A stretch of 64,000 nt of DNA from Patiriisocius_A hiemis (GCF_031846325.1 NZ_JAVRHZ010000001.1:620001-684000), one strand, 5' to 3'. Positions 51,077 to 61,079 are shown, counted from the stretch's first letter. A program made the numbers and translations. Notes: generated from the sequence alone by a model not told the origin.

Positions 51077-53023
51077 ATGAAAAACCTACTACTCAGTTCA
51101 GTTTTACTGCTAACTTCTGCTGCTGCTTTTTCTCAGCTGTATGTTGCCCCCAACGCTAGTACTAGTACAGATTCTTACATTTATGTAGACAATCAAATTT
51201 TATTTGTAGAACAAGATGTAAATCTTGTGTTAAATAATAATAATCCTACTGTAACAGAAGCAAGCATCTACTTAAGAAACCAATCACAGTTACTTCAAGG
51301 AACAACCAGTTCAAACAATGATGGTACTGGTCTTATCTCGGTTATTCAGGATAGTAGATCAGATTCTTATGATTACAATTATTGGTGCTCACCTGTAGGA
51401 AATCCTACTCAAGGCGGAGGAGTTGCTGGAAATAGAAATTTTGGAGTATTAAGTATTAATGACTCTCTTGGATTAACCGAGGCAGCTGTAACTCAAACTA
51501 CACCTGGATATAATGGATCAGGCTCTGGTGATGGATCCGCATCTGGAGTTAACCCACTTACCATTTCTAGAAGATGGCTATATATGCGTCCTGCTAATTC
51601 GGGTTGGACATCCATAAACAATAACAATGTTGTGCCTGCAGGTTTAGGGTTTACAATGAAAGGTACAAACGTAACGAGTCATGGAAATGTTCACGCAGAC
51701 CCTAATAACCAAAGGTATGATTTTAGAGGAAGGCCTAATAATGGTGACATAACAGTAACAACTGCTAATGATGGCAGCATATTATCAGGTAACCCTTACC
51801 CATCTGCTCTAGATTTAAATAGGTTATTTTATGATACTACATCATCTGATATTGATGGTACTATGAATGATGGAAATTCTGAAATTCTTCAATTTAGATT
51901 TTGGGATGAGGATAGATCAATAAACTCTCACTTATTTGAACAAAACAAAGGAGGTTATGCTACTTGGATTCCTGGACCAAGTAATCCAAACGGGACTAAT
52001 CCAGGAATCTATACAGTCCCTACTTTTGTATCATACGATGCTGCCGGAAATCCAATGCCAATAGATCCTATGAATGATGATACTGGTTTGGCATATCAAA
52101 GACGTTTTTCTCCAATAGGTCAAGGATTTATTATTAAAGCAGGTCCTTCCATAGGTGGTGATGTAACTTCAAATCAAATCACTATAAGAAATGAACATAG
52201 AAGATTTGTACAAGAAGGACTGGCAAACAATTCTCAGTTTAGATCTCAAGGAGAAATAGAGAATCAAGACAAATTAAATGGAAGTAAATCTAGTAGTGAT
52301 ATGGGATTTGTGAGGATTTATACCATGTTTGGTGATTCTCACTATCGCGATATGGTACTAACCGTATCTCCTGGCGCTTCTTATTATTTTGACAGAGGCT
52401 TAGATGCTCTTCACCCTAACGATGGAGGTGATACTGATGCTTATTTTCCTGCTTATCATACCGAGAATTCATCTGAAAGAGAAAACCTTGTTATACAGGG
52501 AGTACCAGACGATTATGACATGATTTTACCTTTTGCTGTCAAAGTTAGCGGCAAGAAAAATAGAATTGATATTACAGCTGTTGAAGAGGAAAATTTACAA
52601 GGTCGAAATGTTTTCTTATATGATAGTGAAATCAATCATTATCAAATGATAACTTCTGGTAGGATTGCAACATTAGAAATCGAAGCAGGCACCTATGAAG
52701 ATAGATATTTCTTGGTTTATAAAGATATAGATAAGATCGAGAAACAAAATTACGAGGAAACTAAAGATGCTATTACAGCTTCAATGGATTTCTTCCAGAA
52801 CAACAGAGCTTCGCAACTTGAAGTTGGCAACCCAGACAATTATGAAATTATGTCCGCAACTTTATTTGATATGGCTGGAAGAATGGTTTACAGAAAAACT
52901 AATTTAGGTAATGCTAATCAATTTCAGTTACCAACTGGTAATTTAAGTGATGGAGTTTACATAGTTAAATTAACAACAAGTGATAATATTGTGATTGACT
53001 ATAAGATGTCTGTTAAAAACTAA
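51077..53023 (+). CDS. Secreted T9SS cargo protein with C-terminal sorting domain
   Basis: A 648-residue protein with a signal peptide (MKNLLLSSVLLLTSAAAFSQ). The last 80 residues form a type IX (Por secretion) sorting domain, with SATLFDMAGRMVYRKTN, a GVYIVKLTTSDN core and the final KMSVKN. The body (about 25-560) is beta-rich with no recognised enzyme domain; it contains NYWCSPVG, GNPYPSALDLNRLF and GLGFTMKG, common in flavobacterial T9SS surface proteins. It is exported across the outer membrane by the system that includes PorQ. Confidence 0.85.
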   Translation: MKNLLLSSVLLLTSAAAFSQLYVAPNASTSTDSYIYVDNQILFVEQDVNLVLNNNNPTVTEASIYLRNQSQLLQGTTSSNNDGTGLISVIQDSRSDSYDYNYWCSPVGNPTQGGGVAGNRNFGVLSINDSLGLTEAAVTQTTPGYNGSGSGDGSASGVNPLTISRRWLYMRPANSGWTSINNNNVVPAGLGFTMKGTNVTSHGNVHADPNNQRYDFRGRPNNGDITVTTANDGSILSGNPYPSALDLNRLFYDTTSSDIDGTMNDGNSEILQFRFWDEDRSINSHLFEQNKGGYATWIPGPSNPNGTNPGIYTVPTFVSYDAAGNPMPIDPMNDDTGLAYQRRFSPIGQGFIIKAGPSIGGDVTSNQITIRNEHRRFVQEGLANNSQFRSQGEIENQDKLNGSKSSSDMGFVRIYTMFGDSHYRDMVLTVSPGASYYFDRGLDALHPNDGGDTDAYFPAYHTENSSERENLVIQGVPDDYDMILPFAVKVSGKKNRIDITAVEEENLQGRNVFLYDSEINHYQMITSGRIATLEIEAGTYEDRYFLVYKDIDKIEKQNYEETKDAITASMDFFQNNRASQLEVGNPDNYEIMSATLFDMAGRMVYRKTNLGNANQFQLPTGNLSDGVYIVKLTTSDNIVIDYKMSVKN

Positions 53024-53043
53024 ATAAAAATATATTTTAAACA

Positions 53044-53319
53044 ATGGAAGAATACATGCTCCCTTGTTTAAACAAAGAACTTTTCGGCTTAGAATGTTTA
53101 GGCTGTGGCATACAACGTGCCACAGCTTTTTTATTTAAAGGAGAGTTTATTGCAGCATTCAAAATATATCCTGCAATCTACACGCTTATATTACTAATTT
53201 GCTTCTTAGTCTTTTCTCTATTTTTCAAAATAAAGTATTCTGAAAAAATAAAAGCAGGTTTATTAATTCTTAATATACTAATCATACTAATTAATTATCT
53301 TGTAAAAAACTTTTTATAA
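53044..53319 (+). CDS. DUF2752 small membrane protein
   Basis: A 91-residue protein with MLPCLNKELFGLECLGCGIQRA near its start, the Cys-rich CPxCGxxRA-type signature of DUF2752, and two membrane helices (about 39-60 and 68-86). The function is unknown. It lies 20 bases after the T9SS cargo gene and 15 before the next small membrane protein. Confidence 0.85.
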   Translation: MEEYMLPCLNKELFGLECLGCGIQRATAFLFKGEFIAAFKIYPAIYTLILLICFLVFSLFFKIKYSEKIKAGLLILNILIILINYLVKNFL

Positions 53320-53334
53320 CCATAACAATTAGAA

Positions 53335-53658
53335 ATGGAAAAACAAAAACTCAACACAACTCTCGTTTACATTCTCTCTATTGTAAGCATACCATGTTGT
53401 TTTTGTGCAGGACTTGGCTTTATACCTGCAGCAATTGGGTATTTTATAGCAAATTCGAAAGTAAAAGAATATTTATCTAATCCAGATGGTTTTGAAAATG
53501 GAGCTGCAATGAAAACTGCAAAATTAATTGCCATGATTGCACTAATTATCAATATTCTATATCTAATTTATACTATATACACTATCTATACTGTAGGATT
53601 GGACGAACTTATGGAGCGCTCAAGACAAATGATGGAAGATTATGGTATAAATCAATAA
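53335..53658 (+). CDS. CCC-motif small membrane protein
   Basis: A 107-residue protein with two membrane helices (about 9-33 and 62-86), the first including PCCFCAG, so it matches the CCC-motif membrane proteins often found beside DUF2752 genes in Bacteroidota. The function is unknown. It ends with an acidic, Met-rich tail. Confidence 0.8.
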   Translation: MEKQKLNTTLVYILSIVSIPCCFCAGLGFIPAAIGYFIANSKVKEYLSNPDGFENGAAMKTAKLIAMIALIINILYLIYTIYTIYTVGLDELMERSRQMMEDYGINQ

Positions 53659-53816
53659 TTTCAGCTTTAAAAATTAAGTAAAATATCATATTTTTGTAGG
53701 GTTTTTCTGTAAATTCCCAATTTTTTATCAATTTCATCGATAAAACGTGTCTTTTTATAGTTAAAAAGCAATCTTTCCTTATATTAGTAGTACCCAAATT
53801 AATTAAACCTACTTAT

Positions 53817-54929
53817 ATGAGACAATACTACCCCAAAATAGGATTGTTTGTTTTAACATTATTTATATGTCTTACATGTAATGCTGCCATAAAGACAAAT
53901 GCAATAACAGATGTTTCTACTACAAATCAAGTTAGTGTCGTAAATGAAAATGGTATTTCAAAAGCAACAACTAGTCAAGTAAAGAATTTAGAAGAATCAA
54001 CTTCAAATTCTTTTAGTACTGGATTCTACTATGGAATTTTCGCAATGACTATTATAATAAGTTTGCTATGCTTTTTCTTATTTCAAGAAAAATTATATCT
54101 TATTTTGGTTGGTATACAAGTCGCTATAGCAACATTATTATTAAATAATGATGTGTCCATTTTCCTGGATTCAGGTTTAATTACAAGCATCACATTACTT
54201 TCGGTAGCTTGCATATCTATTCCGTTTACTAGTAAATTCTTTTCTTTAAACGAAGGGAACATACTTAAAACAATAGCAAATGCAAGTGCAATTATTGCTT
54301 CAATATTTCTATTGAGCTTCTTTATTACTGGAGTTAAAACATTTTTAGATATTACTAATATTTTATCTTCTGCTGTATTAATATCCTTGTTGGTAATAGG
54401 AGTTTCTAAATTTTCTGAAAACGGATATTCCAAACTGTATGTAATTGCTTCAGCAGTACCAATTGTTTTTGTAATAAATTTCTATGCACTACAACCTATT
54501 GGTGTAAATTTAATTAATACCGAATTATTTCATTTAAAAACCGCTTTCCTACTTCAAGTATTTCTTATAACATATACCATTCTATATAGAATGAAATCAA
54601 TAAAAGAATTAAACGAAATACGAAAAATAGAAATGCAGTTATACATTAAAAATCAAGAAGCCATGAGTAGAAAAAACATAGAGTCGCTAATGCAAGACGT
54701 ATACCTTGAAAACTTAATTATGAATCATGACCTTGATGGGATGGATATAAAACTGCTTCAGTACATTTCTGAAGGAAAAAACAATACCAAAATAGCAAGA
54801 AAGCTTAAAGTAAGTGAAAATGACTTACAAGATATTATTACAGAGTTGTACTATAAGCTAGGTGTTGAAAAACAAGTACAAGAGGATCATGATTTAATAG
54901 ATAGTCAACCTGACTATATTTACAATTAA
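53817..54929 (+). CDS. Membrane-bound LuxR-type helix-turn-helix regulator
   Basis: A 370-residue protein with a signal-like N-terminus, a short outer region (about 25-65), then about seven hydrophobic helices (about 68-255). The cytoplasmic C-terminus ends in LLQYISEGKNNTKIARKLKVSENDLQDIITELYYKLGVEKQ, a LuxR/GerE-type helix-turn-helix. It probably links an envelope signal to transcription, like the LytTR protein at 3874-4671. It is transcribed alone and ends with a terminator. Confidence 0.8.
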   Translation: MRQYYPKIGLFVLTLFICLTCNAAIKTNAITDVSTTNQVSVVNENGISKATTSQVKNLEESTSNSFSTGFYYGIFAMTIIISLLCFFLFQEKLYLILVGIQVAIATLLLNNDVSIFLDSGLITSITLLSVACISIPFTSKFFSLNEGNILKTIANASAIIASIFLLSFFITGVKTFLDITNILSSAVLISLLVIGVSKFSENGYSKLYVIASAVPIVFVINFYALQPIGVNLINTELFHLKTAFLLQVFLITYTILYRMKSIKELNEIRKIEMQLYIKNQEAMSRKNIESLMQDVYLENLIMNHDLDGMDIKLLQYISEGKNNTKIARKLKVSENDLQDIITELYYKLGVEKQVQEDHDLIDSQPDYIYN

Positions 54930-54966
54930 AACCCTGACTTAGCTCTATAGCTAATCATGTTGTAGT

Positions 54967-54998
54967 GAAGGATATATACTTTGTTGAATATATCCTTC
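54967..54998. terminator. Bidirectional terminator between the HTH regulator and the ccsA gene
   Basis: An 11-base perfect stem (GAAGGATATAT and its complement) with a 10-base loop, followed by a T-rich tail on the plus side. It lies between convergent stop codons. Confidence 0.75.
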
Positions 54999-54999
54999 T

Positions 55000-57900
55000 T
55001 TATTTTGCATAAAACTTTTTATACCTGAAATAAGAGAAAAAGCTTAACAAAACAAAGAATGCAAGCAAGTAATATACAAAACTAGGTGTTACAGGGACAT
55101 CGCCACTTGCATATGAGTGTAGACCTGTTAAGTAAAAGTTTACTCCAAAATAGGTCATCATTATAGATGCATAAGCAAAAATTGCCATCACATTAAAAAA
55201 CCATCTACCTCGTAAACCTGGTACTAAACGCATGTGTATCACAAAAGCATAAACCATAATACTTATAAGTGCCCATGTTTCCTTAGGGTCCCAGCCCCAA
55301 TAGCGTCCCCAACTTTCGTTAGCCCATTGTCCACCAAGAAAGTTACCAATAGTAAGCATTACAAGACCAACGGTTAAAGACATTTCAGTAATAATGGTAA
55401 TTTCTTTGATATTAAGGTCCATTTTAAGCTTATTCTTCTTAGTGGTAAGCAACATAAGTAGTAATGCAGTAGTCCCTAAGATTAAGCCTAGTGTAAAAGG
55501 CCCATAACTTGCTACAATTACAGCTACATGTATCATTAACCAATAACTATCTAAAACAGGCTGTAAATTGGCTATAGATGGGTCTAACCAGCTCTGGTTA
55601 GCAACCCATAAAACAATTGAAGCAACAAATGCTGTAGAAGCAATAGTTAACATACTTTTCCTTCCAAAAGCCAATCCAAAAAAGACAGTAGCCCAAGCTA
55701 CATAAATTATAGACTCATACGCATCACTCCATGGAGCGTGACCACTAATGTACCATCGCATAATCAACCCTAATGTCATTAAAACAAAAAGTGCCCAAAT
55801 ACAATACTTGCAGAGATTTATAATGTACTTAAGTATTCTTTTTTCTGAAAAAATCTGAACAATAATCCCAATAAACATAAAGGCTCCAAACATCAAGAAG
55901 TAATGATAGAGTCTGTTAAATAAGTTTACTTTGTTATACATTATTTCGGCATCAACCTTCTTTTCTGAAGGTAATACTTCACTACCGTATTTTTTCTGAA
56001 AATTTGTAATCCCTTCTAAAATCTGTTCGGCTTCACTATAATCTCCAGAAGCTCTTGCTTCTCGTAGCTTCTGAAAATACGCTGGTAAAATGGTTCTTGT
56101 AGCAATGGAATCCATTCCTTTAAAGTTTGCCTCTCCAAGTTCTGGGTAGGAAACCCATCTATTACCTTCATCATTAGGCAAAGGGAAAATCTTTAAAATA
56201 CCACCACTTAATGCTTCATTTAATAAATAATAATTTTCATGAGCTTTAATAAAATCTTTTTCAAACTGATTTTTATTAGTTTTAGCACTAGCCGTTTCTA
56301 AGTAAGGCTCTAATTTATAATTTCCCTTAGCATCAAATAAATCTAAAAGTGCAATACGTTCTGTCCCTTCTGGTACCCCAGCTATTTTGCGTATGCTATC
56401 ATTTCCTCGCTTTAAAGCAATGATGGGAACTTCTACCCAAAACCTAGGGAACTCTGTCATGGATATAAACACCTGATTAGCGTCTAAACCTTCATAGCTA
56501 TCCTTTCTACTAATTTTTCTTAATAATTCACTAGCAAAGGTATTTACAGGCTTCATACGACCATCGTCCTGTATTATTAGTTTTGCAAACTTTGCTGCAT
56601 GCTCTTTTGAAACTGCATTTGCTAGAATTAAAGAGTCAACAGTTACTTTAGGTGTTGTTGTATGTTCATGATTATCTTCTTGTGCAAAAACACTTAATGA
56701 GAAGAAAATAAGAAGTAAAGATGTAATCTTGCTCTTCTTATTTTTAACTTTATCTAACATCTTTTTAAGTGAACCAAATCGTGTATTTCTATCAAAAAGA
56801 ATAGCCATTAGGCCAAAGTACAGCAAGAAATAACCAATATAGGTAATCCAAGTTCCCCAGAAATCATGATTTACAGAGAGTATTGTCCCTTTCTCATCGG
56901 CATCAAAACTAGCTTGAAAAAAACGGTAGCCACCTTTATCTAGTACATGATTCATATAAATCTCTTCGTCTTTTAAATTATCTCCATCTACTACAGTTAC
57001 TTTACTTTTAAAGGATTTATAGCCTTTTTCCGTACCAGGGTATTTTTCAGCAATAAAATCATTTAAAGTAATTGCAAACGGTAAATCAATTGTTTTAGAA
57101 CCATAGGTCATATATACTTTTAAACCTCCAACCTCTGCTAATTCTGGGTCTGGACTTGTTCCCTTCCCTCCTAGCAATTCAACTGTTTTAGTTTCCCCTC
57201 CAGAAGAAACATCAAGGATTAATGCGCTTCTATTAGTCTTTTCTGGCAATTCTGCTTTTACAATCCCTTGTTTTCCACTAACAACAGGTTCTGGAATTAC
57301 AAATGCCATTCCGGCTAATTGATACAACGAACGCAACTGTAAATTCTGAATACTGTCCTTTACAACGTCTCCTTGTTTTTGGTCTGCCATACGCATATAG
57401 TTCCCTTCAAAAGGAGTTAATAGTGTGTATGAACCATCTTCTTCGTGATATGTAATATTGATGGCTCCTTCGGTAGGTTTATTGAAAGCAAACAGCACAT
57501 TATGAATATTAGCAACCTCCCCAATTTTAAGCCAATGGTCATGGCGATTTCCATCTCCAGCTTCTACAATTTTTAAATGTGGTTCACCATCTTCAGTAAG
57601 AATAAGTCCTTCTTTAGCATTACTAATAAAATCTCTGTATTTTATAGTTACTGGTTGTTTGTTGTAATCTGTACTAATTGAAAAATTATTATCTAATCTT
57701 TCTGAGAGATTAAGTTTTTTAGGATTCAAATTACGTCTCATTGCAACTCCATTATCTAAAGAATCACCATCTATAAATGTTTTTAAATATGCATGTTCTG
57801 AAAGTATTTGATTCTCTGTAGCTCCTTCACGAATGCTTATAACGCCTTCATAACCAATATATCTCGTTACAAATGCACCAACAATAATTAGTATAAAAGA

Positions 57901-58161
57901 CAGGTGCAGCGTAAGAGTTGCCCATTTTTCTTTTCGCCAAAGTCTAAACTTGAAAATATTACCTATAAAGTTTACTACAAAAAGTCCCATAATAGCCTCA
58001 AACCACCAAGCATTGTATATAAGTGCTCTTGAATAGGGTGTTGGTGAGGTTTCTTGTGAAGCATCCATAAAGGTTCCTATACCCATGGCAACTGCAAAAA
58101 CAATAAATAAAATAGCGGTGAGACGAGTAGAAAATAGGATTGAAGCAATCTTCTTTTGCAT
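55000..58161 (-). CDS. ccsA: Fused cytochrome c maturation protein (ResB/CcsB-like plus CcsA)
   Basis: A 1053-residue membrane protein. The first part (about 1-470) is ResB/CcsB-like, with helices near the start and at about 437-457 and a large outer domain. Residues about 476-494 (KKSKITSLLLIFFSLSVFAQ) look like a signal peptide and mark the join. The second part ends as CcsA, with the heme-handling motif WGRYWGWDPKETWAL and then HMRLVPGLRGRWFFNVMAIF and TYFGVNFYLTGLHSYASG. It delivers and attaches heme to cytochromes c (system II). A -7-like element lies at 58178-58185. Confidence 0.92.
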   Translation of the reverse strand: MQKKIASILFSTRLTAILFIVFAVAMGIGTFMDASQETSPTPYSRALIYNAWWFEAIMGLFVVNFIGNIFKFRLWRKEKWATLTLHLSFILIIVGAFVTRYIGYEGVISIREGATENQILSEHAYLKTFIDGDSLDNGVAMRRNLNPKKLNLSERLDNNFSISTDYNKQPVTIKYRDFISNAKEGLILTEDGEPHLKIVEAGDGNRHDHWLKIGEVANIHNVLFAFNKPTEGAINITYHEEDGSYTLLTPFEGNYMRMADQKQGDVVKDSIQNLQLRSLYQLAGMAFVIPEPVVSGKQGIVKAELPEKTNRSALILDVSSGGETKTVELLGGKGTSPDPELAEVGGLKVYMTYGSKTIDLPFAITLNDFIAEKYPGTEKGYKSFKSKVTVVDGDNLKDEEIYMNHVLDKGGYRFFQASFDADEKGTILSVNHDFWGTWITYIGYFLLYFGLMAILFDRNTRFGSLKKMLDKVKNKKSKITSLLLIFFSLSVFAQEDNHEHTTTPKVTVDSLILANAVSKEHAAKFAKLIIQDDGRMKPVNTFASELLRKISRKDSYEGLDANQVFISMTEFPRFWVEVPIIALKRGNDSIRKIAGVPEGTERIALLDLFDAKGNYKLEPYLETASAKTNKNQFEKDFIKAHENYYLLNEALSGGILKIFPLPNDEGNRWVSYPELGEANFKGMDSIATRTILPAYFQKLREARASGDYSEAEQILEGITNFQKKYGSEVLPSEKKVDAEIMYNKVNLFNRLYHYFLMFGAFMFIGIIVQIFSEKRILKYIINLCKYCIWALFVLMTLGLIMRWYISGHAPWSDAYESIIYVAWATVFFGLAFGRKSMLTIASTAFVASIVLWVANQSWLDPSIANLQPVLDSYWLMIHVAVIVASYGPFTLGLILGTTALLLMLLTTKKNKLKMDLNIKEITIITEMSLTVGLVMLTIGNFLGGQWANESWGRYWGWDPKETWALISIMVYAFVIHMRLVPGLRGRWFFNVMAIFAYASIMMTYFGVNFYLTGLHSYASGDVPVTPSFVYYLLAFFVLLSFFSYFRYKKFYAK

Positions 58162-58241
58162 AGTGCGAAATTTTATGCAAAAATAACTAAAAACACTCGT
58201 TTAAAATAGTTAAATGATGCATTTTAAAATCACTTTAGGTT

Positions 58242-59021
58242 ATGTATTTTAGCAATATGATTAATGTATGTCTTCTGGGGTTTGGCTCTGTAAACTTTCA
58301 TCTTGCTACTGCCTTTGTTGCTTCTAAAAAAGTAATGATAAATTGTATTTATAACAGATCTGAAATTGAGCTTCCTGAAACTTTTAAAAATATTCCTTTT
58401 ACAACAAAACTTAAAGAGATTCCCGAATCACAGGTGTACATTATTGGTATTACAGATGATGCTATACAAAGTTTTTCAAATGCTATTCCATTTAAAAACA
58501 AGTTAGTAGTTCATACTTCTGGTGGTGTATCAATAAGTAAATTAAATTCAAAAAACCGGAAAGGAGTTTTTTATCCTTTGCAAACATTTTCAAACAGTAG
58601 TGAGTTAGATTTTAGTAAAATTCCCATTTGTGTAGAAGCCGAAAATGAAGAAGACACAGCACTACTTATAAAATTAGGGAGTACAATTTCAGAAAATGTT
58701 CAAAAAATTAATTCTAACAAACGAGAAACACTTCACCTAGCTGCTGTATTAGTAAATAACTTTACTAACCATTTATTTTATATAGCTTCAGAAATTACAA
58801 AAGAAAATAACTTAGACTTTTCATTGCTACAACCTCTTATAAAAGAAACTGTACAAAAGCTAAAAACACTAAATCCCATAGAAGCACAGACTGGGCCAGC
58901 ACTTAGAAATGATAACCAAACAATAGAAAAACATTTACATTTGTTACGAGACGAGCAACAAAGAGAGCTATACAAGCAATTAACAGAATCAATTCAAAAA
59001 ACACATGGAAAAAAGTTATAA
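58242..59021 (+). CDS. Rossmann-like and DUF2520 domain protein
   Basis: A 259-residue protein. Residues about 6-115 form a Rossmann-like NAD(P)-binding domain (VCLLGFGSVNFHLATAF), followed by the helical DUF2520 domain with NNFTNHLFYIASEI and GPALRNDNQTIEKHL. The start is the ATG at 58242 or, more likely, the one at 58257. Relatives resemble dehydrogenases of unknown substrate. It overlaps the next gene (KdsC-like) by 17 bases. Confidence 0.85.
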   Translation: MYFSNMINVCLLGFGSVNFHLATAFVASKKVMINCIYNRSEIELPETFKNIPFTTKLKEIPESQVYIIGITDDAIQSFSNAIPFKNKLVVHTSGGVSISKLNSKNRKGVFYPLQTFSNSSELDFSKIPICVEAENEEDTALLIKLGSTISENVQKINSNKRETLHLAAVLVNNFTNHLFYIASEITKENNLDFSLLQPLIKETVQKLKTLNPIEAQTGPALRNDNQTIEKHLHLLRDEQQRELYKQLTESIQKTHGKKL

Positions 59022-59538
59022 AGAATATCTAAACCATATTACAACCTTTGTTTTTGATGTGGATGGAGTACTTACAGATGGGACTATACAAGTGACTACA
59101 ACTGGAGAGCTATATAGAACCATGCATACAAAAGATGGCTTTGCTCTTAAAACTGCCATAGACAAAGGCTATAATTTGTGTATTATTTCTGGCGGAACTA
59201 ATGAAGGTGTTAGAAATAGACTAGCTGGATTGGGTATTAAAGATATTCATCTTGGAGCACATCATAAAAAGAATGAGCTTACAGACTACTGTGCTTCAAA
59301 AAATATAGATTTAAGCAATGTTTTGTATATGGGTGATGATATCCCAGATCTTGAAGTTATGCAATTAGTAGGGCTTCCATGTTGCCCCCAAGACGCTGTT
59401 CCAGAAATAAAAGCTGTTAGCAAATACATTTCACATAAAAAGGGAGGATTAGGTTGTGTACGAGAAGTAATAGAACAGGTATTAAAAGTACAAGACAACT
59501 GGATTAAAGGGAAAGCAACTTCTGCAAAGTATGATTAG
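59005..59538 (+). CDS. kdsC: KdsC-like HAD phosphatase
   Basis: A 177-residue HAD-family phosphatase without a cap domain. Visible motifs are VFDVDGVLTDG (nucleophile Asp), CIISGGTNEGV, and YMGDDIPDLEVM with GGLGCVREVIEQVL at the end. The closest relatives are 3-deoxy-D-manno-octulosonate 8-phosphate phosphatases of LPS biosynthesis. The kds partners are not present in this window, so the exact substrate is inferred. Confidence 0.88.
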   Translation: MEKSYKEYLNHITTFVFDVDGVLTDGTIQVTTTGELYRTMHTKDGFALKTAIDKGYNLCIISGGTNEGVRNRLAGLGIKDIHLGAHHKKNELTDYCASKNIDLSNVLYMGDDIPDLEVMQLVGLPCCPQDAVPEIKAVSKYISHKKGGLGCVREVIEQVLKVQDNWIKGKATSAKYD

Positions 59539-59543
59539 GTTCT

Positions 59544-60458
59544 ATGATTTCCTACTTTAAAATTATTAGACCAATAAACTTAATGATGATTGCAATAACA
59601 ATGGTTATTGCAAAATATGGCTTCATAGAGGTATTACAAGTAGGGACTGCTCTTTCTCCTTTTTATTTCTTTTTATTAGTTTTTTCAACAATTTGTATCG
59701 CAGCAGGAGGATATGTTATAAATGATAGCTATGATGTAGAAATTGATAAAATTAACAAGCCTAAAAAAGTTTTGATTGGCATTAAAATTTCTCAAAGAAG
59801 TGCAAGTGTATACTACGTTGTACTAACATTACTAGGAGTTGTAGCAGGTTTTATTATCTCTAATCATATAGAAAAACCAGCTTTTTCAGCCTATTTCATA
59901 ATAATCGCTGCACTACTCTACTCTTATGCTAGTAATCTCAAGTCTAGACTTTTAATTGGTAATATTTTAATAAGTATTCTTGTTGGTATGACACTCATCA
60001 CAATTGTTTTGTTTGATATACTTCCAGCAATTAATATAAAAGCAACCGAGCGACAAATGGCCGCAAGTTCTATTTTACTGTATTATGCTGGTTTTTCGTT
60101 TTACATAAATTTAATAAGAGAGCTTGTAAAAGATTTACAAGATATTAATGGTGATAAAAATGGTGGTAGAAATACACTTGCAATTGTGCTAGGAAGAAAG
60201 CGCACTACCCTGCTTGTTTTTGTTTTAGGACTTCTTGCAATTATAGGGCTCGTTACTTATACGTATACTTTTTTATATCAATATCAATTTATAGCACTTT
60301 ATTTTTTAGGAGGAATAGTAGCTCCGTTAATTATATTTTGTATAAAATCTTGGTCTGCTGAAAGTGAAAAAGACTATAAAAATCTATCAATATTAGCAAA
60401 GGCTATTCTTTTTATTGGAATGCTTTCATTATTATTTTATCCCCAAGTACTTACTTAA
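59544..60458 (+). CDS. UbiA-family prenyltransferase, geranylgeranylglycerol-phosphate type
   Basis: A 304-residue integral membrane protein with about 8-9 helices. The two Asp-rich substrate motifs are NDSYDVEID (near residues 60-68) and DLQDINGDKNGG (near 198-209). It matches the UbiA branch that joins geranylgeranyl groups to glycerol phosphate, the step used for archaeal ether lipids and also found in Bacteroidota. The product in this organism is not known. It is 5 bases after the KdsC-like gene and 2 before the maf gene. Confidence 0.82.
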   Translation: MISYFKIIRPINLMMIAITMVIAKYGFIEVLQVGTALSPFYFFLLVFSTICIAAGGYVINDSYDVEIDKINKPKKVLIGIKISQRSASVYYVVLTLLGVVAGFIISNHIEKPAFSAYFIIIAALLYSYASNLKSRLLIGNILISILVGMTLITIVLFDILPAINIKATERQMAASSILLYYAGFSFYINLIRELVKDLQDINGDKNGGRNTLAIVLGRKRTTLLVFVLGLLAIIGLVTYTYTFLYQYQFIALYFLGGIVAPLIIFCIKSWSAESEKDYKNLSILAKAILFIGMLSLLFYPQVLT

Positions 60459-60460
60459 TT

Positions 60461-61048
60461 ATGCTTAAACACTATCTAAAAAACTATAACATTATCCTTG
60501 CTTCTGGTTCGCCTAGAAGACAAAACTTTTTTAAAGAATTAGATATAAATTATACAATAGATGTTCGCCCTGTAGATGAAGTGTATCCCCATACATTAAA
60601 AGCAGAAGAAATAACAAATTATTTATCAAAATTAAAGGCAAACGCTTTTAAAAATCTTTCAGAAAAAGATATTCTAATTACTAGTGACACCATTGTATGG
60701 AAAGATGATAAACCAATTGAAAAACCTTCAAATAAAGAAGAAGCTATAAAAATGCTTAAAAATTTAAGTGATGACTACCATGAGGTCTACACCTCGGTGT
60801 GCTTTACTTCCAAAGGTTTTCAGAAAACTGTTTATGATGTAACAAAGGTTTGGTTTAAAGCACTCACAGAAGAAGAGATTAATTATTACCTAGACAACTA
60901 TAAGCCCTTTGATAAAGCAGGAAGCTATGGTATACAAGAGTGGATAGGGTACATTGGTATACAAAAAATAGAAGGATGCTATTTTAATGTAATGGGGCTA
61001 CCAACACGACTTGTTTACAAAACGTTAATAGACATTGCTACAGGTTGA
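60461..61048 (+). CDS. Maf-like nucleotide pyrophosphatase
   Basis: A 195-residue protein starting with the Maf signature NIILASGSPRRQNFFKEL, with SDTIVWKDDKPIEKP and GSYGIQEWIGYIGIQKIEG later. Maf proteins hydrolyse non-canonical or methylated nucleotides and have been linked to septum regulation. It is the last of a tight DUF2520-kdsC-ubiA-maf cluster. A promoter for the next gene overlaps its 3' end. Confidence 0.92.
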   Translation: MLKHYLKNYNIILASGSPRRQNFFKELDINYTIDVRPVDEVYPHTLKAEEITNYLSKLKANAFKNLSEKDILITSDTIVWKDDKPIEKPSNKEEAIKMLKNLSDDYHEVYTSVCFTSKGFQKTVYDVTKVWFKALTEEEINYYLDNYKPFDKAGSYGIQEWIGYIGIQKIEGCYFNVMGLPTRLVYKTLIDIATG

Positions 61049-61064
61049 TTTGTTTGTAAATTTG
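61035..61064 (+). promoter_or_regulatory. Promoter of the lipoprotein gene at 61080, inside maf
   Basis: TTG at 61035-61037, a 19-base spacer, and TAAATTTG at 61057-61064: a full match to the Bacteroidota promoter pattern, overlapping the last codons of maf. The start codon lies 15 bases beyond. Confidence 0.65.
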
Positions 61065-61079
61065 TGTAAAACAAGTTCT

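Noticed and set aside
53689..53696. TATTTTTG as promoter of the LuxR-type regulator gene
   Set aside because: It matches TAnnTTTG, but no TTG occurs at usable distance and the region is so AT-rich that a chance match is likely.
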